DNA from: Tissierellia bacterium
GTDB lineage: Bacteria; Bacillota; Clostridia; Tissierellales; Tepidimicrobiaceae
Direction: 5' to 3'
Length of the DNA: 38,498 nt
Assembly (NCBI GenBank): GCA_012728725.1
Contig: JAAYEM010000086.1
Span: forward strand, 1-38,498
The position numbers and the translations under genes were made by a program. Shown here piece after piece: positions 17,054 to 25,776 of this stretch (the stretch's first letter is position 1; each line of letters opens with the position of its first letter). The notes under the pieces are model-generated. The model made no database searches and had not been told where the DNA came from. It saw only the letters and a program-made list of their open reading frames with translations.

Positions 17054-17886
17054 AATCCGCCACCACCTTCTTTATCCACATCAAATTTATTGGTAATCGC
17101 CATGGTAATTAATATAAATACCATCATTATTATGGATACGGCAGAACCAAAATGCCAATCCCCTATTTCTATAAATTGTCTCTCAATTAAATTCCCAATA
17201 AGCATGTATTGGCCTCCGCCTAATAATTTTGATATAACAAAAGTGCTAACAGCAGGCATAAAGACCATGGTAATCCCAGTAATAATACCAGGTATACTTA
17301 GAGGAAATATAACTTTTGTGAATACATTAAACTTATTGGCACCTAAATCTTCTGCAGCTTCTATTAAACTATTATCTATCTTAGTCAACACAGAATATAT
17401 AGGTAAAATCATAAAGGGTAAAAAATTATAAACCATTCCCAATAATACAGCCCTATCGTTATATATTAAATCTAGTGGTTCAAAACCCAATTTAGTTACA
17501 ATAGTATTTATAAAACCATTCTTACCTAATAGGGTCAACCAAGCATAAGTCCGTAGCAAAAAATTCATCCACATGGGTATAACGATTAATAGTACCATAA
17601 TATTTCTTTTTTCTATTTTTTCCCGGGCAATTATCATTGCCATAGGATAACCTAATAATAGGGAAATAACTGTAGATTTTAAAGCTAAATTAACAGATGC
17701 CCACAATACTTCTACATAATACTCATTCTCAAAAAATTTCCTAAAATTATCTAGGGTAAACCCTAGATTACCTAGACCTACCCCTTCCCCAATAGTAAGG
17801 GATGATAGTAATACTAGACCTAATGGAACAATTATAAAAATAATCATCCATAGAACATAGGGATAAGAAGCCCATTTTATTTTCAT
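17047..17886 (-). CDS. potB: Polyamine ABC transporter permease PotB
   Basis: This 279-residue membrane permease has the EAA loop SLIEAAEDLGANKFNVFTKV and the PotB-like segment VIPMWMNFLLRTYAWLTLLG. It pairs with PotC to form the channel. The start ATG shares a base with the potA stop (TAATG). A glycine run (GGGG) near the C-terminus is unusual but harmless. Confidence 0.92.
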   Translation of the reverse strand: MKIKWASYPYVLWMIIFIIVPLGLVLLSSLTIGEGVGLGNLGFTLDNFRKFFENEYYVEVLWASVNLALKSTVISLLLGYPMAMIIAREKIEKRNIMVLLIVIPMWMNFLLRTYAWLTLLGKNGFINTIVTKLGFEPLDLIYNDRAVLLGMVYNFLPFMILPIYSVLTKIDNSLIEAAEDLGANKFNVFTKVIFPLSIPGIITGITMVFMPAVSTFVISKLLGGGQYMLIGNLIERQFIEIGDWHFGSAVSIIMMVFILITMAITNKFDVDKEGGGGLW

Positions 17887-18932
17887 TAATCATTCACCTT
17901 CTTCATTACATGAATATTTTCAGGTAGTACCCTAAGGCCTATCTCAGTGCCTACAGGCTTCATAATTGTACTGTGGACCATCCAATCTATATTTGAACCT
18001 TTAACTATCATTTCATAATGAACTCCCTTAAAAGTAACTGAGGTTACTACTCCTTTTATTGGACCATCATCAGGTGAAACTATTTCCAAATCTTCAGGCC
18101 TTATAACAACATCCACCTTTTCCTTTTTATCAAAACCTTTATCAATGCACTTAAAAACTTTTCCTGCAAATTCAACTACATAATCCTCATGCATAATTCC
18201 ATCTACAATATTGCTTTCCCCAATAAATTTTGCAACAAAGGCATTATTAGGTTCATTATATATGTCTACAGGGCTGCCTATCTGTTGAATAGTTCCCTTA
18301 TCCATTACTACAATTGTGTCCGACATTGTTAGAGCTTCCTCTTGATCATGGGTTACATAGATAAAAGTAATTCCTACCCTTTTTTGCATATTTTTTAACT
18401 CTATCTGCATATCCTTTCTAAGTTGCAAATCTAAAGCCCCTAGAGGCTCATCTAGTAATAATACCTTTGGCTCATTCACCAAGGCCCTAGCGATGGCAAC
18501 CCTTTGTTGTTGTCCTCCGCTTAGGGAATCAACAGATCGGTATTCGAAACCTTCAAGATTTACCAGCCTTAACATTTCTTTAACCCTAGTCTCGATCTCA
18601 TCTTTTGGCACCTTCTTTATTTTTAGGCCAAAGGCAATATTATCAAATATATTCATATGGGGAAATAGGGCGTATTTTTGAAAAACGGTATTAATCTGCC
18701 TTTCATAAGGGGGTAAGGTTGTAATATCCTCTCCTTCAAATATTACCCTTCCTTCTGTAGGCTGTTCAAACCCCCCTATTATCCTAAGGGTTGTGGTTTT
18801 GCCACATCCACTAGGACCTAACAGGGTCAAAAATTCATTTTTTCTTATGGATATATTTATGTTATTCAATACCCTTACACCGTCATATTCTTTAGTTATA
18901 TTTTTCAATTCGATGGCATAAGTTTGCTCCAT
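17886..18932 (-). CDS. potA: Polyamine ABC transporter ATPase PotA
   Basis: This 348-residue ATPase energises polyamine import. Walker A is GPSGCGKTT (residues 39-47), the signature is LSGGQQQR, Walker B is [12 protein letters not shown], and the switch His lies in YVTHDQEEA. The C-terminal ~110 residues form the TOBE/OB regulatory domain ([13 protein letters not shown]). It is preceded by the XRE/cupin regulator, 21 bases upstream. Confidence 0.94.
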   Translation of the reverse strand: MEQTYAIELKNITKEYDGVRVLNNINISIRKNEFLTLLGPSGCGKTTTLRIIGGFEQPTEGRVIFEGEDITTLPPYERQINTVFQKYALFPHMNIFDNIAFGLKIKKVPKDEIETRVKEMLRLVNLEGFEYRSVDSLSGGQQQRVAIARALVNEPKVLLLDEPLGALDLQLRKDMQIELKNMQKRVGITFIYVTHDQEEALTMSDTIVVMDKGTIQQIGSPVDIYNEPNNAFVAKFIGESNIVDGIMHEDYVVEFAGKVFKCIDKGFDKKEKVDVVIRPEDLEIVSPDDGPIKGVVTSVTFKGVHYEMIVKGSNIDWMVHSTIMKPVGTEIGLRVLPENIHVMKKVND

Positions 18933-18953
18933 TTTACTCCCCCCTCTTATTTT

Positions 18954-19493
18954 CTAAAAGCTTGGTGGTGAACTTACCCAGATCACTGTAGCTTTTGACT
19001 TCCCTGCATTAGATATATAGTGATTATAATTAGCCTTGTAATAAAAACTTTCACCCTTTTTCACCCTATACTTTTCGCTACCTAGATGAAGGAAAATACT
19101 GCCTTTTAGAACATATCCAAATTCTTCCCCTTCATGGGGTGAATCCTCTTTTGTTCTACCCTCTGGCTCTAACTCTATAAGGATTGGCTCCATTATATTT
19201 TTCTGGGCGTTGGGAACTATCCATTTTAAAGTATATTTTAACTCCTCATTTTCAGTTTCAAAGGCATCATCCTTTGAAAAGACTATCTTTTCGTCTTCTA
19301 TTTCATTAAAAAAGTCTCTTAAATTGGTTCCCAATCCTTCTAATATATCCACCAAGGTAGCTATAGAAGGTGATGTTAGATCTCTTTCTACCTGAGAAAT
19401 AAATCCTTTAGTAAGTTCACATCTGTCAGCCAGCTCTTCCTGGGTTAAGGAATTTTGCCTCCTAAGGCGTCTTATTTTCTCACCAATTTTCAC
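18954..19493 (-). CDS. XRE HTH / cupin transcriptional regulator of the pot operon
   Basis: The 179-residue protein has an N-terminal Cro/C1 HTH (IRRLRRQNSLTQEELADRCE, then GFISQVERDLTSPSIATL) and a C-terminal cupin barrel (SPHEGEEFGYVLKGSIFLHL, KKGESFYYKANYNHYISN). This PuuR-like architecture often senses polyamines or other small molecules. The GTG start (19491-19493) has GGGAGG eight bases upstream. It is the first gene of the operon with potABCD, so it probably adjusts polyamine uptake. The ligand is inferred from the neighbours. Confidence 0.9.
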   Translation of the reverse strand: MKIGEKIRRLRRQNSLTQEELADRCELTKGFISQVERDLTSPSIATLVDILEGLGTNLRDFFNEIEDEKIVFSKDDAFETENEELKYTLKWIVPNAQKNIMEPILIELEPEGRTKEDSPHEGEEFGYVLKGSIFLHLGSEKYRVKKGESFYYKANYNHYISNAGKSKATVIWVSSPPSF

Positions 19494-19568
19494 AATATCT
19501 TCCTCCCATATATTGAGTATATATTAAACATTTTGTTTATATTTACTAAACTCATTTTGGACTATTAC

Positions 19569-19611
19569 ATTATAAGCAAAACAATAATAAAAATCAATAG
19601 ATTTTTATTAT
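19569..19611 (-). promoter_or_regulatory. Promoter and inverted repeat of the pot operon
   Basis: On the minus strand TTGATT (19592-19597) and TATAAT (19569-19574) are 17 bases apart. A 12-base inverted repeat (19584-19595 with 19600-19611, 4-base centre) covers the -35. It is a likely operator, perhaps for the regulator encoded just downstream. The rest of 19612-19740 is very AT-rich and shows no gene. Confidence 0.55.
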
Positions 19612-19742
19612 ATTTTTATTATTATTTTTTTCTTTTCAATATAGCTAATATACACGCTTATGTAGAATTTCCATTAAAGGTAAGTTTAATATATTAAAGT
19701 TTTCATTTAATAAATCTAAAAATTCAAATTTTTCCCTTTAAT

Positions 19743-19769
19743 AAAAAAACCAGTCTTAAAACTGGTTTT
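19743..19769 (-). terminator. Terminator of the metal ABC transporter operon
   Basis: A 9-bp stem (AAAACCAGT with ACTGGTTTT, 6-nt loop) has a T-rich tail on the minus strand. It overlaps the permease stop codon at 19768-19770. Confidence 0.8.
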
Positions 19770-20574
19770 AATTCGCCTTTTGTATCTTGTTTTTAATGCT
19801 TCCCGTTATTATTACTAATAACAATATTGCAAGAGCCGTCAGTACAATAGTACCCCCTGGTGCCAGGTCAAAATAAAAAGATAGAATAAGCCCTAAAATG
19901 ACTGAAATTATCCCAAAACTATTTGAATATATCAATCCTGATTTAAAACTATTTGCTATCAATAGGCTGGTTGCTACAGGCAACACCATTAAGGATGAAA
20001 TAAGAAGAACTCCTACTATCCTCATAGATATGGCTACTGTCAAAGCTACCAATATGGAAAAATAATGATTCAAAAATTTGCTAGAAATACCAGCTAAATG
20101 GGCTCCTTCTTCATCAAAGGTTATATAGAAAAGATCCCTATAGAATAATATAATGGTAGTAAAAATTATAATTCCTATACCTATTACCAATATTAAGTCC
20201 TGATTGCTAATAAGGGCTAAACTGCCAAATAAATAGGATAATACCCCTTGGGTATTTCCTAGACTTATCAATATTGATGCCAGGCCAACCCCAGTGGACA
20301 AAATAATAGCCAAGGATAGTTCAGCATAGTTTTCATATTTCTTTCTCAATCCTTCTATTCCAAGGGCTGCTATTATTGAAAAAATTATTCCAGTATATAC
20401 AGGATATATATTTGTGAGCATCCCAAAGGCTGCCCCTGATAAGGCTACATGGGATAGGGTATCCCCTATTACTGCTTGTCTTCTTAGCACTAAAAAATAA
20501 CCAATGGTGGGGGCTATTAATCCAATCATGATTCCCATAATCAATGATCTTTGCATAAATTCATAATATAACAT
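19768..20574 (-). CDS. Zinc/manganese-type ABC transporter permease (ZnuB/MntB family)
   Basis: This 268-residue membrane protein has about eight hydrophobic segments and the family strings RQAVIGDTLSHVALSGAAFG and SMRIVGVLLISSLMVLPVAT. It is the ABC-3 permease that works with the ATPase and binding protein encoded just upstream. The start has GGAGG before ATG. The metal is not certain. Confidence 0.9.
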   Translation of the reverse strand: MLYYEFMQRSLIMGIMIGLIAPTIGYFLVLRRQAVIGDTLSHVALSGAAFGMLTNIYPVYTGIIFSIIAALGIEGLRKKYENYAELSLAIILSTGVGLASILISLGNTQGVLSYLFGSLALISNQDLILVIGIGIIIFTTIILFYRDLFYITFDEEGAHLAGISSKFLNHYFSILVALTVAISMRIVGVLLISSLMVLPVATSLLIANSFKSGLIYSNSFGIISVILGLILSFYFDLAPGGTIVLTALAILLLVIITGSIKNKIQKAN

Positions 20575-20583
20575 AATTTCCTC

Positions 20584-21333
20584 CTAATGATCATGAAATA
20601 GTAAATTCATGTTCTCACCATATATTTCCCTTACTATATCAATGGGTTGGCACTTATTTAAATCATGTCCATAAGCCTTTCCTTTAGACATGCAAATAAT
20701 CCTGTTAACCTTATCATATATAACTCCAATATCATGGGAAATCATCACTAAAGTAATATTATGCTCCTTATTCAATCTATCCATTAGCTTATAAAATCTA
20801 TTTTGAGATTCTAAATCCACTCCTACTAAGGGCTCATCCATAAAAAGAATTCTTGGATTATTTACCAGAGCCCTAGCTATAAAAACCCTTTGTTTTTGAC
20901 CTCCTGATAGATTTCCAATTTTTTGTTTTTTAAGATCCTCTATTTCTACTATTTTTAATACCTGGTCTATCTTATCCTTTTCTTCCTTTCCCATTCTCTT
21001 AAATGATTTCTTCATTGATTGGATATTAGCTCCAATCACCTCTTCTACCGTTGCTGGAAACATGGGATTAAAATCCCTGGCATATTGGGGTATATATCCT
21101 ATTTTGTGGAAATCTTTAAATTCATCAATTGGCCGATTAAATAACTTTATAGTTCCCCTATCTGGTTTAAGTAAACCCAATATTAGACGAATTAAGGTGC
21201 TTTTTGCAGAGCCATTGGGGCCAATAATCCCTACAAAATCGCCTTCTTCAATATATAGATTAATATCATCCAGCACCTTATTTTTTCCATAACTAAAACT
21301 CAAATTTTCCACAATTACAACCTTTTCTTTCAT
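20584..21333 (-). CDS. Zinc/manganese-type ABC transporter ATPase (ZnuC/MntA family)
   Basis: This 249-residue ABC ATPase has Walker A GPNGSAKST (residues 38-46, with Ala where most ATPases have Gly; a variant seen in metal transporters), signature LSGGQKQR, Walker B RILFMDEPLVGVD and MISHDIGVI. It starts one base after the stop of the binding-protein gene and ends nine bases before the permease. Confidence 0.91.
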   Translation of the reverse strand: MKEKVVIVENLSFSYGKNKVLDDINLYIEEGDFVGIIGPNGSAKSTLIRLILGLLKPDRGTIKLFNRPIDEFKDFHKIGYIPQYARDFNPMFPATVEEVIGANIQSMKKSFKRMGKEEKDKIDQVLKIVEIEDLKKQKIGNLSGGQKQRVFIARALVNNPRILFMDEPLVGVDLESQNRFYKLMDRLNKEHNITLVMISHDIGVIYDKVNRIICMSKGKAYGHDLNKCQPIDIVREIYGENMNLLFHDH

Positions 21334-21334
21334 T

Positions 21335-22240
21335 TTATCTCACCAAAGCCTTCTCTAGATTAACTAGATTTTCTTCCATTATAGATATATAATCCTCACC
21401 ATTTTTTTCTTCTTCCTCGGTTAAACCTTCTATAGGATTCAGAATAAGAACTTCCAAATTAGCCTCTTCTGCTATCACAGTGGCTGTTTTAGGATTAGCT
21501 AAAGTCTCTAAAAAAATATATTTAAAATCATTATCTATAGCAACATCAATAATATCTGCAATTGTTTTGGGACTTGGCTCCTGCTCCGGACTGATTCCTG
21601 CCACAGACATTTGTTTAAAATCATACCTTTTTGCCATATAAGCAAAGGCAGCATGGGATACTAATATAGTATCCCTTTTCTTATCCTTAAGCCCCTCCAT
21701 AAAACTCCTATCCAATTCTTTAAGCCTTGCAGATAATTGTTCAAAATTAGTATTATAATCATCTTTGTTTTTCCCATCCAGCAGTATCAACCTATCCTTA
21801 ATCCCTTCTCCAATCTTGATCATATTCAATGGATCAAGCCATATATGGGGATCATAAGCTCCATCCACTTGGATTAATTCTACTAGATCACTAGCCCTTA
21901 ATGCTTTTTCTTCAGAAATAATAGAATTTAATAGCCTGTCTGCCCAAGTCTCTAAACCTGCTCCAATATATATAAAAATGTCCGCCTTTTCTATATCCTT
22001 CAATTGTTTTATAGATGGTTCATAATCATGGGATTCACTACCCGCTGGCACAACTATTCTCAAATCAATATTCTCCTTGCCTATCTCATAGGCCAAAAAG
22101 TATAAGGGATAGATAGATGTATATATTATAGGCCTATCCCCTTTACTAATATTATTTTCCCCACCACATCCTGTCAACAATAGTACTATTGATATGGCTA
22201 TTAGTAACAACTTGTTCATCTTTTTCATCCTTATCACCAT
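21335..22240 (-). CDS. Metal-binding lipoprotein of the ABC transporter (ZnuA-like)
   Basis: This cluster A-I solute-binding protein of about 300 residues has a lipobox (LLLTGCGG) and the metal ligands expected of the family: His in GSESHDYEPS, His in DPHIWLDP, His in LVSHAAFAY and an acidic ligand late in the chain. There is no long His/Asp-rich loop, which is more common in Mn-binding and some Zn-binding relatives. The start is uncertain: ATG 22240 sits very close to GGAGG, and ATG 22219 behind AAGG is an alternative. It overlaps the TPM-domain gene by seven bases. Confidence 0.9.
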   Translation of the reverse strand: MVIRMKKMNKLLLIAISIVLLLTGCGGENNISKGDRPIIYTSIYPLYFLAYEIGKENIDLRIVVPAGSESHDYEPSIKQLKDIEKADIFIYIGAGLETWADRLLNSIISEEKALRASDLVELIQVDGAYDPHIWLDPLNMIKIGEGIKDRLILLDGKNKDDYNTNFEQLSARLKELDRSFMEGLKDKKRDTILVSHAAFAYMAKRYDFKQMSVAGISPEQEPSPKTIADIIDVAIDNDFKYIFLETLANPKTATVIAEEANLEVLILNPIEGLTEEEEKNGEDYISIMEENLVNLEKALVR

Positions 22241-23040
22241 CTTCCTCCAGCCCCTCCACCGCCGGATCTTCCTCCGCCACCAGAGGAGCCACCGCCCCTT
22301 CTGCCTCCAAAACCTCCTCTATAGCTTCCAGAACCTCCCCTATACCTACCTCCCCTTAACAGGGAATAGGTCAATAAGCCGTTGAAAAATTTAAAATCTA
22401 TAAATATAAAAAGGATTAAGCCTATGATCATAAATATTCTCATAGACCAGCTAGAAATACTTATATCACCATAATCATTTCCCAAATAGTATAATTCTTC
22501 ATCTATTTCCTCTCGACCTAATTCAATATTGTATTCCTTCTCTACTTCATTGATTATGGCATTAAAACCAGATAATATACCTTCCGAATACTTATTTTCC
22601 CTAAAATAGGGTAATATGAACTTTTCTATTATATTTCCAACTTTACTATCTGGTAAGGGGCCTTCTAGTCCATAACCTACTTCTATCCATAATTCCCTTT
22701 CCTTTGGTACCACAAGGATTAATAGCCCATTATCGTATTCTCTACTACCTATACCCCACTTTTCAAATAATTCAGTTGCAAACCTATTTATATCCATGCC
22801 CCTTAAATCTAGTACAGTTGCTACAACTATTTGAGCACCAGTTTTTTTATATAGCTCCTTATTGGTTGCTATAATATATTCTTCCACTTGCCTATCTATT
22901 ATACCTGCTTCATCATATACATAGAATGAATAGCTAGGCTCTGGCAATTGAATATCTACAGCATATATAGGGCTATTAACTAAAAGAATAAAAAATAGTA
23001 AAAAGATCCATAAAATTTTACTTCTTCTCATTTTTATCAC
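22234..23040 (-). CDS. TPM-domain membrane protein with glycine-rich tail
   Basis: The protein has a signal sequence (residues ~5-28) and a TPM domain (VYDEAGIIDRQVEEYI, GLLILVVPKERELWIEVGYG, LEGPLPDSKVGNIIEKFILP). A membrane segment lies near residue 210, and the C-terminus is very rich in Gly, Ser and Arg. TPM proteins (PF04536) are often paired with LemA, as here, with two bases between the genes. Some act in membrane-protein quality control or photosystem repair elsewhere; the role in Firmicutes is unknown. Confidence 0.88.
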   Translation of the reverse strand: MIKMRRSKILWIFLLFFILLVNSPIYAVDIQLPEPSYSFYVYDEAGIIDRQVEEYIIATNKELYKKTGAQIVVATVLDLRGMDINRFATELFEKWGIGSREYDNGLLILVVPKERELWIEVGYGLEGPLPDSKVGNIIEKFILPYFRENKYSEGILSGFNAIINEVEKEYNIELGREEIDEELYYLGNDYGDISISSWSMRIFMIIGLILFIFIDFKFFNGLLTYSLLRGGRYRGGSGSYRGGFGGRRGGGSSGGGGRSGGGGAGGRW

Positions 23041-23042
23041 AC

Positions 23043-23597
23043 CTAAAAGCTTACTTCAGGTACTTCTGCTTCATCCTGGTCTATTTCAAAATACTGCCAT
23101 TGTTCAAATCCAAATATATTGGCTACTATATTGGTTGGAAATCTCCTAATAGTCCTATTGAATTTTTCCACTTCCTCATTATACCTCATCCGCTCTGTTG
23201 CAATTCGGTTTTCCGTTCCAGCTAACTCATACTGTAATTCTGTAAAATTTTGATTGGCCTTAAGATCAGGATAGTTTTCCACTACTGCATACAGATTGGT
23301 TAAGGCCCTATTAAATTCTGCATTAGCTTCAGCGTATTCACCTGGGGTTCTTGCTGTATTAAATTTTGTCCTTGCTTCAGTTATACCAGTTAATACCTCC
23401 TTTTCATGTTCAGCATAGCCCTTTACAACTTCAACCAAATTGGGTATCAAATCTGCCCTACGTTTCAACTGGTTCTCAACTTGGGCCCAGGCGCCCCTAA
23501 CCCTTTCATCACCAGTTACCAGCCTATTATAACTGCCTCCTAAATATGCTACTAACAAAACTACTATTATAATAGGTATTAATAATTTTTTCCCCAT
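23043..23597 (-). CDS. LemA family protein
   Basis: This 184-residue protein has a single N-terminal membrane anchor (LLIPIIIVVLLVAYLGG) and a helical LemA domain: NRLVTGDERVRGAWAQVENQ, LKRRADLIPNLVEVVKGYAE and IRRFPTNIVANIFGFEQWQYF. It is membrane-bound, with the domain most likely outside the cytosol. It begins the run LemA-TPM-metal ABC transporter. LemA function is unknown. Confidence 0.92.
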   Translation of the reverse strand: MGKKLLIPIIIVVLLVAYLGGSYNRLVTGDERVRGAWAQVENQLKRRADLIPNLVEVVKGYAEHEKEVLTGITEARTKFNTARTPGEYAEANAEFNRALTNLYAVVENYPDLKANQNFTELQYELAGTENRIATERMRYNEEVEKFNRTIRRFPTNIVANIFGFEQWQYFEIDQDEAEVPEVSF

Positions 23598-23669
23598 TTA
23601 AACTCCTCCTTGTTTAATAGTCTATACCCCACTAATTATATTATAATAAAATATCAACAAAATTTTTAT

Positions 23670-23703
23670 AATAAATATAGCTGGGAGATTTTATCCCAGC
23701 TAT
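23670..23703 (-). terminator. Terminator of the radical SAM gene
   Basis: A 10-bp stem (ATAGCTGGGA with TCCCAGCTAT, 7-nt loop) overlaps the stop codon at 23700-23702. The tail on the minus strand is ATTTATTATAAAAATTTT, a weak T-tract. Confidence 0.65.
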
Positions 23704-25070
23704 GCCTTTGCAAGGGTTTTTTCTTTTTCCTCTAGATGTTTTTCCCACAACCTGTCAGCTGTTACCGCCCATGCTTTTGCAGCTTCTTCAGTCTTAGCTA
23801 CCAAATCTTCTACATCTTCTCTATCTATAGGTTGAGTAGAATAGGCATTAGATTTATTTACCATCTCTTTTAATTTCTCAGGATTGTCCAATAGAGGACA
23901 GGGCCTTAAGTGGTTTTCATTAAATGGCATATTTTCTCTGTATTGATTAAACAAAGGTGACTGTAAAGCTTCCAGCAAACTCACATCTTTGATATTTACA
24001 TTAGAATAATGTATAAAAGCACAGGGTTCCACATCTCCATTGGCATTTATATGGATATATCTTCTTCCGCCTGCAATGCAGCCATCAACATACTCTCCAT
24101 CGTTCCAAAAATCTAGTATAAATATTGGTTTTTTAGTCCTTAAATATCTGACTTGATGGTACATGTACTCCCTCTGTTCTGGTGTTACCATTAGATCTAC
24201 TACTGCATCCTTACCTATAGGTATATAGGTAAAATACCAACCAAACATACATCCTTTTTCAATAAGGAAGTCTATATATTCCTCTGTAGCTATAGAATAG
24301 GTGTTATGCCTGTGGTAGCAGGTTGAAAAACCAAATATTACCCCTTCTTTTTTTAGTAAATCCATAGCTTCCATAACTTTTTTAAAAGTACCTTTACCCC
24401 TACGCATATCTGTTACTTCTTCAAATCCTTCTATACTAATGGCCAATCCAAAGTTACCAAGTTCCCCTAAAGTTTTAGCAAATTCCTCATCTACTAAGGT
24501 AGCATTGGTAAAGGATAAAAAGGAACAGTCGCTATGCTTTTTGGCTAATTTTATTAGATCATCTTTTCTAACTAAAGGTTCTCCACCAGAATATAGATAC
24601 ATGTATATTCCCAATTCTTTTCCTTCATTTATAATCCTGTCTAGTAATTCATAACTTAGGGAATCTGTTTTATCATATTCTGCTGCCCAGCAACCAGTAC
24701 AATTTAAATTACAAGCACTAGTAGGATCCATCAGAATTGCCCAGGGTATGTTGCAATTATACTTTTTTTTCATCTTATCCTGGATTGGTATTCCAACCAT
24801 ACCCGAGTTTACCATGTAATTAATTAGGAATTTTTTCCTGCTTGCAGGAGATAATTCGTTAAAGTATCTTTCAATCAATTTATACCAGTTGCTCTCAGGA
24901 TCATCCACCACTTTTCTAAAGGTTTCTAGCATCCTCTTGTGATTTTCTCTAGTGATAATCTTTTCAGCCCAGTCCAACAGCTTATGCATATTATTCATTG
25001 GGTCCTTTTCAATATATTTTAGACCTTCATTTAATAATTTGGAGCTAATAAGCTGCTTTACAGTTGCCAT
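23700..25070 (-). CDS. Radical SAM protein with SPASM-like C-terminus
   Basis: This is a 456-residue radical SAM enzyme. The cluster motif CNLNCTGC (CxxxCxxC) lies near residue 120, in a DPTSACNLNCTGCWAAEYDK context, followed by YSGGEPLVRKDD. The C-terminal half has further cysteines in YVDGCIAGGRRYIHINANGD, VEPCAFIHYSN and LRPCPLLDNP, as in SPASM domains that bind extra Fe-S clusters. About 110 helical residues precede the radical SAM core. It follows a TetR gene by 16 bases and they probably share a transcript. No substrate peptide gene is seen next to it. The reaction is unknown. Confidence 0.87.
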   Translation of the reverse strand: MATVKQLISSKLLNEGLKYIEKDPMNNMHKLLDWAEKIITRENHKRMLETFRKVVDDPESNWYKLIERYFNELSPASRKKFLINYMVNSGMVGIPIQDKMKKKYNCNIPWAILMDPTSACNLNCTGCWAAEYDKTDSLSYELLDRIINEGKELGIYMYLYSGGEPLVRKDDLIKLAKKHSDCSFLSFTNATLVDEEFAKTLGELGNFGLAISIEGFEEVTDMRRGKGTFKKVMEAMDLLKKEGVIFGFSTCYHRHNTYSIATEEYIDFLIEKGCMFGWYFTYIPIGKDAVVDLMVTPEQREYMYHQVRYLRTKKPIFILDFWNDGEYVDGCIAGGRRYIHINANGDVEPCAFIHYSNVNIKDVSLLEALQSPLFNQYRENMPFNENHLRPCPLLDNPEKLKEMVNKSNAYSTQPIDREDVEDLVAKTEEAAKAWAVTADRLWEKHLEEKEKTLAKA

Positions 25071-25086
25071 TTAATCCCCCCCTTTA

Positions 25087-25674
25087 TTAAACCTTTAATC
25101 CATCGATTAAAAGGTTAAAAGACTCTATTTTGGCTTTTATGTCAATGTTATTGGAAGTCCTCTGTAGTGTAAAAGTTTCAATAAGTGTGTATATAGTCTC
25201 AGCCAAACTTTTACTGTCTACCTGTTTTATCTCTTTAGATTCTATCCCCTTATTGATTAGTATTTCTAATATGAGTTTTAGATCTATAATATATTCCTTT
25301 AGTCTCTCCAAGGTTTCATTCTTTTCCCTTTTTAACACCAGCCATGTTTCTAATAGGAGTAAAAATGTATGATTATTATTGCCTTCCCCTATTAATTGAT
25401 GAACTATCCTTTTCAACTTTTCAGTAATTGTTAATTCCTCATCAATTGAAATTGCCTCTACCTGGCTCCTAATCTCTTCCAATGTGTGCCTCATGGTTTG
25501 ATAGAAGATCTCATCTTTATTTGCAAAATACTGGTATAAGGTGGTCCTTCCCATTCCACATTTTTCCGAGATATGGGAAAGATTTGTATTCCGATACCCC
25601 CTTTTTGCAAATACCTCTTTTGCCTTTTCAATTATTTCCTGTCTCTTCATATCATGATCCACTATCTTTGGCAC
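25087..25674 (-). CDS. TetR-family regulator
   Basis: The N-terminal TetR HTH (IIEKAKEVFAKRGYRNTNLS, HISEKCGMGRTTLYQYFANK) is clear, with a helical ligand-binding region to residue 195. The start is GTG 25672-25674, with AGGAGGAG 12 bases upstream (long spacing). A perfect palindrome lies on its own promoter (25730-25741), so autoregulation and joint control of the radical SAM gene are likely. Confidence 0.9.
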   Translation of the reverse strand: MPKIVDHDMKRQEIIEKAKEVFAKRGYRNTNLSHISEKCGMGRTTLYQYFANKDEIFYQTMRHTLEEIRSQVEAISIDEELTITEKLKRIVHQLIGEGNNNHTFLLLLETWLVLKREKNETLERLKEYIIDLKLILEILINKGIESKEIKQVDSKSLAETIYTLIETFTLQRTSNNIDIKAKIESFNLLIDGLKV

Positions 25675-25714
25675 TACTTATATTCTCCTCCTATATTGTA
25701 TTAGCTTTGTTTTA

Positions 25715-25743
25715 ATTTTATCATTTGCCGACACTAGTGTCAA
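25715..25743 (-). promoter_or_regulatory. Promoter with TetR-type palindromic operator
   Basis: On the minus strand a perfect -35 TTGACA (25738-25743) and TAAAAT (25715-25720) are 17 bases apart. The perfect 12-base palindrome GACACTAGTGTC (25730-25741) starts inside the -35. This is the usual place for a TetR-family repressor to bind. Confidence 0.7.
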
Positions 25744-25776
25744 TATAAAATGGAAAAAGCTACCTCTGTCATGGAG

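Noticed and set aside
19455-19697. Plus-strand 80-codon ORF between the pot and metal-transporter operons
   Set aside because: It starts inside the XRE/cupin gene on the opposite strand and its translation is composition-driven (Phe/Ile/Tyr runs) over the promoter.
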